A DNA stretch of 64,000 nt. It comes from JAFKFH01 sp017307375 (GTDB lineage: Bacteria > Pseudomonadota > Alphaproteobacteria > Ferrovibrionales > Ferrovibrionaceae). The notes under the pieces were generated by a model. It was not told where the DNA came from and did no database searches. It saw nothing but the letters and a program-made list of their open reading frames with translations. Of this stretch, positions 63,029 to 64,000 are shown in pieces. Location of the stretch: the NCBI GenBank assembly GCA_965229335.1, contig OZ245874.1, forward strand, positions 5,270,001 through 5,334,000. The letters run 5' to 3'. Made by a program: the position numbers and the translations under genes. Each line of letters begins with the position of its first letter. Within the stretch, counting starts at the first letter, position 1.

Positions 63029-64000
63029 CGGCGGTTCATCGCGGCAAGCGCGCGGGCGGCGATGTCGCCAAGCTCGTCGCCGAAAAAATGCTCGGGCCAG
63101 TTCAGGATCTCGCCGGCGTCGTCAATCTCGAGGGCCTCAAGTTCGGCCCCGCCCCGCTCGTTGCGCACGAAGTAGGCGGCGACGTCGCGACGGGCGATCC
63201 GGCCCTCGGCGACACGGCGCTGCAGCCGGGTCAGGAAATGTTCCGAATGGCTCTCGACGACCAGTTGCACGCCGCGCGGCCGCCCGTTCTCCCGGGCCTG
63301 CACCGCATCGATGAAGATGTCGGCCAGGTTCGACTGGGCCAGCGGATGCAGGTGGATTTCCGGCTGCTCCATCCAGACCGTGGCATCCGGCGGCGCATAG
63401 AACGCTTGGATCAGCGCCGGCAGGACCTGGGAAATGCCGAAGCCCACATCGGTCAGCCGCACCTCCGGGCTGGCCGGATGGGTGCGGACCAGCACCTCGT
63501 ACTCGGTGCGGCCGGCCGCGACCGGATCGACGCGGAACGAGGCGATCAGGCCGAGCCGGACCAGCAGCCCGGCGACCAGCAGGCCGAACGGCTGCGGCGG
63601 CTGCGTCGGGTCCGGCGCGATCCGGCGGTGCTGCGCGGTGGCCGCCAGCAGCGCGGGGATCGCGTATTCGCCCTGGCCGCCGACATCGGCCGGGGTTTCG
63701 CCGGTCCATTGATAGACCCGGCGCGGCGCCCCGCGCAGCGGACCTAGATGCGACAGCCCGTCAAGGACACGTTCGACCTCGACCACAAAATCGGCGAGGA
63801 AATCGGCATTGCGGTAATGCAGCAGCGTGCGGTCGGCGAAGCGATGGAATTTCTCCGGCGCCTCGGCCGGCCAGCGGCGGCCCGGCGCGGCTTCGAGCAC
63901 CAGCGGCGCGCAGTCGAGCCGCCCGCCAGCCCCGTCGCGCGCATGGACGACCTGCAGCGTCTCCCGCCCGTCCTGCAGCAGGGCATAGCGCAGCCGGCCG
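63025..64000 (-). CDS. ABC-type AAA ATPase, DUF3696-like (5' truncated by window)
   Basis: The frame is open to the window end, so the N-terminus, including Walker A, is missing. The visible about 325 residues contain LGPLRGAPRRVYQWTGE, a signature-like LTDVGFGISQVLPALIQAF, Walker B VWMEQPEIHLHPLAQ, and the switch ESHSEHFLTRLQRRVAEG. These are typical of SMC/ABC-like ATPases in the DUF3696/AAA_15 group, many of which work with nucleases. An internal ATG at 63900 is not the true start. First visible gene of the ATPase-PIN-RNA ligase operon. Confidence 0.85.
   Translation of the reverse strand, partial: GRLRYALLQDGRETLQVVHARDGAGGRLDCAPLVLEAAPGRRWPAEAPEKFHRFADRTLLHYRNADFLADFVVEVERVLDGLSHLGPLRGAPRRVYQWTGETPADVGGQGEYAIPALLAATAQHRRIAPDPTQPPQPFGLLVAGLLVRLGLIASFRVDPVAAGRTEYEVLVRTHPASPEVRLTDVGFGISQVLPALIQAFYAPPDATVWMEQPEIHLHPLAQSNLADIFIDAVQARENGRPRGVQLVVESHSEHFLTRLQRRVAEGRIARRDVAAYFVRNERGGAELEALEIDDAGEILNWPEHFFGDELGDIAARALAAMNRR

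Overview
This 64 kb window comes from a high-GC alphaproteobacterial chromosome, most likely from the Rhodospirillales or a neighbouring order. Support comes from the ileS-lspA-DUF3035 order, the alphaproteobacterial CheZ type, polyhydroxybutyrate (PHB) genes and many CoA-dependent aromatic and amide catabolic operons. The genus cannot be named from the sequence alone. Genes are tightly packed with many 4-base start/stop overlaps. No rRNA, tRNA, CRISPR array, prophage or insertion sequence was recognised.

Region 1 (1-16 kb) is core and cell-envelope biology: a truncated porin, a response regulator overlapping mutL, a DUF3035 lipoprotein with lspA, ileS, ribF and a MaoC hydratase. A CheZ-type phosphatase with three CheY-docking-like tails and an Hsp70-like ATPase follow. 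Then comes a PHB/ketone-body operon (patatin, acetoacetate decarboxylase, 3-hydroxybutyrate dehydrogenase) with a PhaR-like site in front and a terminator behind, and an acidic coiled-coil protein of unknown function.

Region 2 (16-26 kb) is a putative catabolic island. A MarR regulator is divergent from a NicX-type ring-cleaving dioxygenase, an alpha/beta hydrolase, an acyl-CoA dehydrogenase and an acyl-CoA ligase. An HpaR-like regulator then faces a complete branched-chain-amino-acid-type ABC importer. Region 3 (26-36 kb) holds signalling genes (class III cyclase, hybrid histidine kinase, HBM-type chemoreceptor). It also has a sulfonate/taurine-type ABC importer joined to a phospholipase D-fold gene, facing a phytanoyl-CoA dioxygenase-like gene whose ribosome-binding site lies inside a hairpin.

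Region 4 (36-43.5 kb) is an aerobic CoA-thioester pathway for 2-aminobenzoate (anthranilate) or a close relative: SDR, MarR, enoyl-CoA hydratase, acyl-CoA dehydrogenase, CoA ligase and the fused monooxygenase/reductase. It is transcribed from a promoter carrying a near-perfect 30-bp palindrome. Region 5 (43.5-54.6 kb) has small regulators (ArsR, MarR, LysR), an NmrA-like protein and a nitrilase. It ends in a divergent amide-catabolism locus: a BMP-type ABC importer on one side and a biuret/ureidoacrylate-type cysteine hydrolase, an amidase and a TetR regulator on the other.

Region 6 (54.6-64 kb) has an Ugp-type ABC importer, a MocR regulator with a threonine-dehydratase-like enzyme and a HAD hydrolase. 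At the window edge is a translationally coupled trio: an ABC-type/DUF3696-like ATPase, a PIN-like nuclease and an RNA ligase. This trio is the best candidate for an undescribed system, possibly RNA cleavage and repair or defence; its 5' end is off the window.
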